Below are positions 4,599 through 6,867 of a stretch of DNA of 6,867 bases, piece by piece (position 1 is the first letter of the stretch; each line of letters starts with the position of its first letter). The stretch is from Nanobdellota archaeon. GTDB lineage: Archaea > Nanobdellota > Nanobdellia > Woesearchaeales > GW2011-AR9. The notes under the pieces are model-generated. The model worked only from the letters and a program-made list of their open reading frames with translations. It was not told the origin of the DNA and made no database searches. Location: positions 1-6,867 of the forward strand of contig JAUYQE010000134.1 in NCBI GenBank assembly GCA_030695605.1, written 5' to 3'. The translations under genes were made by a program, and so were the position numbers.

Positions 4599-4997
4599 AT
4601 GCCAACGAAAAACCGGGAAGATTATCTGCGGGCGCTGTACTTATTAACCGAAAAAGAACATGAAATTAAATCGGTCGATATCGCGAAGTATCTCCATATC
4701 TCCAAGCCCAGCGTTTCGGAGATGGTGCAAGAGCTTGATAAAGAAGGCTTGATCATATACCAGAAATATGCGAAGTTGAAATTTACGCCCAAAGGAAAAA
4801 AGATTGCCGAAAAACTCACCGCAAAACATCGCCTCATCGAGCTTTTTTTAAAGAATATTCTCAAAATGGATGCTCACCAACTGCACGAAGAAGCGCACCG
4901 GCTCGAGCACGCTTTTAGCGATGAAGCCATTGAAAAAATAAGAGCCTTGCTGGGAAACCCGACCACCGACCCGCATGGGAAGCCCATCCCGAGATAA
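4599..4997 (+). CDS. DtxR/MntR-family metal-dependent transcriptional repressor (132 aa)
   Basis: Residues 1-70 form the winged helix. EDYLRALYLL (7-16) leads to DIAKYLHISKPSVSEMVQELDKEGLI (27-52), whose recognition helix is KPSVSEMVQELDK. The wing YQKYAKLKFTPKGKKIA follows. Residues 71-132 form the dimerisation and metal-binding domain, ending NPTTDPHGKPIPR. There is no C-terminal SH3/FeoA-like domain, as in MntR and short archaeal forms. The alignment to B. subtilis MntR is gap-free at the start. Candidate ligands are Asp8, His77, His100, Glu103 and His104 at the primary site. His77, Glu81 and His96 match the ancillary site of DtxR (His79, Glu83, His98). Position 11 is Arg rather than the Glu of MntR, and His100 replaces the Cys or Glu found there in DtxR or MntR. 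The metal (Fe, Mn or other) cannot be decided. Its own operator lies at the transcription start. Confidence 0.9.
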   Translation: MPTKNREDYLRALYLLTEKEHEIKSVDIAKYLHISKPSVSEMVQELDKEGLIIYQKYAKLKFTPKGKKIAEKLTAKHRLIELFLKNILKMDAHQLHEEAHRLEHAFSDEAIEKIRALLGNPTTDPHGKPIPR

Positions 4998-5007
4998 ATT
5001 CTTCACC

Positions 5008-6375
5008 ATGATCAACGCCAAATTACTCGTAGGACTAGCAGTAGTTCTGATAGCTGCAGGAATCATATTTACCCTCCTGCCCCATGAGGCGCATGAAGCC
5101 GTGACTTTTGGATTACCCCTCCCTCATATTCTCCACTTTGTGATGGGATTTGTTATCATCGGCATGGGATTCGTTTGCCTGTTCTCCTCTCTAAAACAAG
5201 GAATATTTAGAGTTCCTATTGCTCCCTTTAAATATCTGTTAAAGAAGCCCGCACTGGTGCTGATACTCGTGCTGGTGATAGCGGGCTTGGCAACTCTCCA
5301 CTATGGCACAACCGATGTCCAGTCCGAAACCGAGTTTGACCTGATGAAAGCGGCAGCCAAAGATTGCACCAATCCTATTTCTCCCGGCCAAAAATGTTTA
5401 GCATCCTTTGTGGAAATGAGGGGCGGAAGGCACGCCAGTTCCAATGACCCGCAGAAAACAGCACAGGAAAAGATCGGGCTTGTTGGAAAATATGGAGAGG
5501 ACGATGGATTTGATGCCACAGAATATCTGTCAACTTGGAATTATAATAATCTTCCCGCCCATGAAAGAAGCAAATTTTACCAAGAAACCAAACGTGCTGA
5601 TGGCAGCTCACTAAGAGAATACTGGATTTATGCGGAAGACAAAGAGATTGAAATAGCCCCAGGAGTTTTTTTTCCCGCTTGGACGTATAATGGCCAAGTT
5701 CCTGCCCCCACCATACGAGCTACTGAAGGGGATAAAATACGGATTCATTTCACCAACAAAGGGACGAAGCCGCACACCATGCATTTTCACGGATTTCACC
5801 CTTCGAGTATGGACGGCTCCATGCCGGAAGATTTTGTGTATCCCGGAAAGAGCTTTACGTACGAGTTTGATGCCGACCCCTTTGGCGTTCATCTCTTCCA
5901 TTGCCATTCGGTTCCCCTCAAGCAGCATATCAGCAAAGGCCTGTACGGCGCGTATATCGTCGACCCTAAAAATGACATTCGGCCCAAAGCAGGCCAAGAG
6001 CTGGTCATGGTCATGAACGCTTTTGACACCACTCTGGACGGCGAAAATGAAGTGTATGCTGTCAACACCAAAGCGTTTTATTATGCGATGAACCCCATCC
6101 CCGTTAAAAAAGACGAATTGATCCGGATTTATCTCATCAATCTGGTTGAATTTGATCCCGTAAACTCTTTCCATTTACATGCCACTTTCTTTGATGAATA
6201 CCGGACCGGAACAAAGCAAGAGCCGAATGCGTACACCGATATTGTGTCCTTTGCCCAGGCAGAAAGGTCAATTTTAGATGTTACTTTCCGGTATCCGGGC
6301 ATGTACATGTTCCATGCCCACGTCTCAGAATTCACCGAGCTGGGATGGATGGGATTTTTTGAGGTCACCGAATGA
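5008..6375 (+). CDS. Membrane-anchored two-domain multicopper oxidase (T1 copper in domain 1)
   Basis: The start is at 5008, 10 nt after the regulator stop. An in-frame ATG at 4975 would overlap the regulator and adds 11 residues. Three membrane helices (about 5-25, 38-62, 80-98) put the rest outside the cell. A linker (100-205) holds Cys120 and Cys130. Cupredoxin domain 1 has HTMHFHG (256-262) and HLFHCHSVPLKQHISKGLYG (295-314). Its T1 ligands by analogy with NirK are His256, Cys299 and His307, with Leu312 in place of the axial Met. Domain 2 has SFHLH (387-391) and MFHAH (434-438) and no T1 Cys. The four HxH motifs (259/261, 298/300, 389/391, 436/438) supply eight His for a trinuclear T2/T3 centre. 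That marks an O2-reducing oxidase rather than a NirK nitrite reductase, and fits a trimeric two-domain oxidase of the 'type C' layout. The substrate (Fe, Mn, Cu or an electron carrier) is unknown. The gene overlaps the CuA gene by 4 nt. Confidence 0.9.
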   Translation: MINAKLLVGLAVVLIAAGIIFTLLPHEAHEAVTFGLPLPHILHFVMGFVIIGMGFVCLFSSLKQGIFRVPIAPFKYLLKKPALVLILVLVIAGLATLHYGTTDVQSETEFDLMKAAAKDCTNPISPGQKCLASFVEMRGGRHASSNDPQKTAQEKIGLVGKYGEDDGFDATEYLSTWNYNNLPAHERSKFYQETKRADGSSLREYWIYAEDKEIEIAPGVFFPAWTYNGQVPAPTIRATEGDKIRIHFTNKGTKPHTMHFHGFHPSSMDGSMPEDFVYPGKSFTYEFDADPFGVHLFHCHSVPLKQHISKGLYGAYIVDPKNDIRPKAGQELVMVMNAFDTTLDGENEVYAVNTKAFYYAMNPIPVKKDELIRIYLINLVEFDPVNSFHLHATFFDEYRTGTKQEPNAYTDIVSFAQAERSILDVTFRYPGMYMFHAHVSEFTELGWMGFFEVTE

Positions 6376-6743
6376 AAAAAATAATTCTAATTTTAATTGC
6401 TTTTTTATTAATAATCAGTGCGTGCTCTCCAGAAAAGAACGATACTTCAAACAATCCTCTTCAAGGAGCTGTTCAAGAATTCAAGATCACAGCCAAGCAA
6501 TTTGCTTTTGAGCCGGAAACCATTGAAATACACAAAGGAGATAGAGTACGATTGATCGTTACCAGCCTGGACTTGCCTCATGGGTTTTCAATCCTCGAGT
6601 ACGGAATTAATGAGCGGCTTAATCCAGGAGAGCCTGTCGCCATAGAATTCACCGCAGACCAGGAAGGAGAATTTACAATGTTTTGCTCATTATATTGCGG
6701 CTCAGAACACAGCGAAATGAAAGGAAAAATGATTGTCAGATAA
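6372..6743 (+). CDS. CuA-type cupredoxin lipoprotein (cytochrome oxidase subunit II-like copper domain)
   Basis: A hydrophobic signal (MKKIILILIAFLLIISAC) ends in a lipobox with Cys18, so the protein should be lipid-anchored on the outer face of the membrane. After a polar linker (19-33) comes a cupredoxin fold from about residue 35 (QEFKITAKQFAFEPETIEIHKGDRVRL). The copper ligands are all present: His70 (DLPHGF), then CSLYCGSEHSEM with Cys105, Cys109, His113 and Met116. This is the C-x3-C-x3-H-x2-M motif of the binuclear CuA centre. The carbonyl-donating position between the Cys residues is Leu107 instead of the usual Glu. It lacks the two N-terminal transmembrane helices of true subunit II, and no heme-copper subunit I is in view. 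ATGA overlap with the oxidase gene implies coupled translation, so electron exchange with that enzyme is the obvious inference. The length (123 aa) is complete for a CuA domain. Confidence 0.88.
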   Translation: MKKIILILIAFLLIISACSPEKNDTSNNPLQGAVQEFKITAKQFAFEPETIEIHKGDRVRLIVTSLDLPHGFSILEYGINERLNPGEPVAIEFTADQEGEFTMFCSLYCGSEHSEMKGKMIVR

Positions 6744-6744
6744 C

Positions 6745-6867
6745 ATGGAAAATCAACCAGAAAAACAAAGTAAATTTAAATTTTGGACCCGGGCTCTATT
6801 GCCGTTAATACTCATAGGCTTTCTTCTCCTCATGTTCATCCAATTCGGCCCCTTGGGGGTTTTCAAA
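6745..6867 (+). CDS. N-terminus of a membrane protein, truncated by window end
   Basis: Forty-one codons are visible, starting 1 nt after the CuA stop and open to the end of the window. A basic, polar N-terminus (MENQPEKQSKFKFWTRA) is followed by a single membrane helix (LLPLILIGFLLLMFIQF) and GPLGVFK. By the positive-inside rule the N-terminus stays in the cytoplasm and what follows the helix is outside. I have a faint memory that 'FGPLGVF' follows the first helix of archaeal ZIP-family metal permeases that carry an extra outer beta domain. That would suit an operon with a metal regulator and an oxidase, but 41 residues cannot establish it. It belongs to the same operon by spacing. Confidence 0.7.
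   Translation, partial: MENQPEKQSKFKFWTRALLPLILIGFLLLMFIQFGPLGVFK

Noticed and set aside
5611..6174. 187-codon open frame on the - strand within the oxidase gene
   Set aside because: It is antisense to the conserved copper-binding domains. Codon bias of the true gene explains the lack of stops, and no promoter is visible.
5008..6375. Copper nitrite reductase (NirK)
   Set aside because: The T1 region resembles NirK, but the paired HxH motifs in both domains supply a full trinuclear centre, and the axial Met is Leu. An O2-reducing multicopper oxidase fits better.
6372..6743. Plastocyanin-type single-copper cupredoxin
   Set aside because: There are two Cys in C-x3-C-x3-H-x2-M, the binuclear CuA signature, rather than a single Cys.

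Overview
The window looks archaeal. It encodes an SRP54 with an M domain. AT-rich TATA-like boxes (tttaaata, tttataaa, tttatata) sit about 24-31 nt before several start codons, the spacing of leaderless archaeal transcripts. Where internal genes do have a ribosome binding site it is GGTGAG, and gene clusters are followed by bare T-runs. The DPANN side of the archaea (Woesearchaeota-like) is my guess from the flavour of the hypothetical proteins and the divergent SRP54 motifs. This is inference and cannot be proven from the window.

Layout, all genes on the + strand. (1) 1-139: the 3' end of an IS200/IS605-type element, with the C-terminus of a probable TnpA and a right end (hairpin plus TCAA) at 93-128 that has the look of an omega-RNA 3' end. 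(2) 153-575: a small hypothetical protein just outside the element. (3) 715-1313: a two-gene toxin-antitoxin module, with a winged-helix-like antitoxin overlapping a RelE/ParE-type toxin, followed by a T-run. (4) 1429-3081: srp54 and a small helical protein translated from a GGTGAG site directly after the srp54 stop. (5) 3082-3379: about 300 bases without a gene. It holds a hairpin cluster and a striking 19-bp inverted repeat (3167-3185 with 3312-3335) that encloses further nested complementarity, so it is either a structured RNA or a small MITE-like element. (6) 3380-4449: two hypothetical proteins, each with its own TATA box. (7) 4569-6867 (open at the right edge): a metal/copper gene cluster.

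The metal/copper cluster is the most interesting region. A perfect 20-bp palindrome lies between the TATA box and the start of a short DtxR/MntR-type regulator and contains ttaggttaacctaa, which resembles a DtxR operator. The regulator is followed closely by a multicopper oxidase anchored by three membrane helices, with a T1 copper site in its first cupredoxin domain and all four HxH motifs of a trinuclear centre. A lipoprotein with a complete CuA motif overlaps the oxidase gene by 4 nt. Another membrane protein starts 1 nt later and runs off the window. Together these suggest a metal-regulated extracytoplasmic oxidase that passes electrons between copper centres, probably linked to metal oxidation and uptake or to metal or oxygen defence. 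The physiological substrate cannot be read from the sequence.
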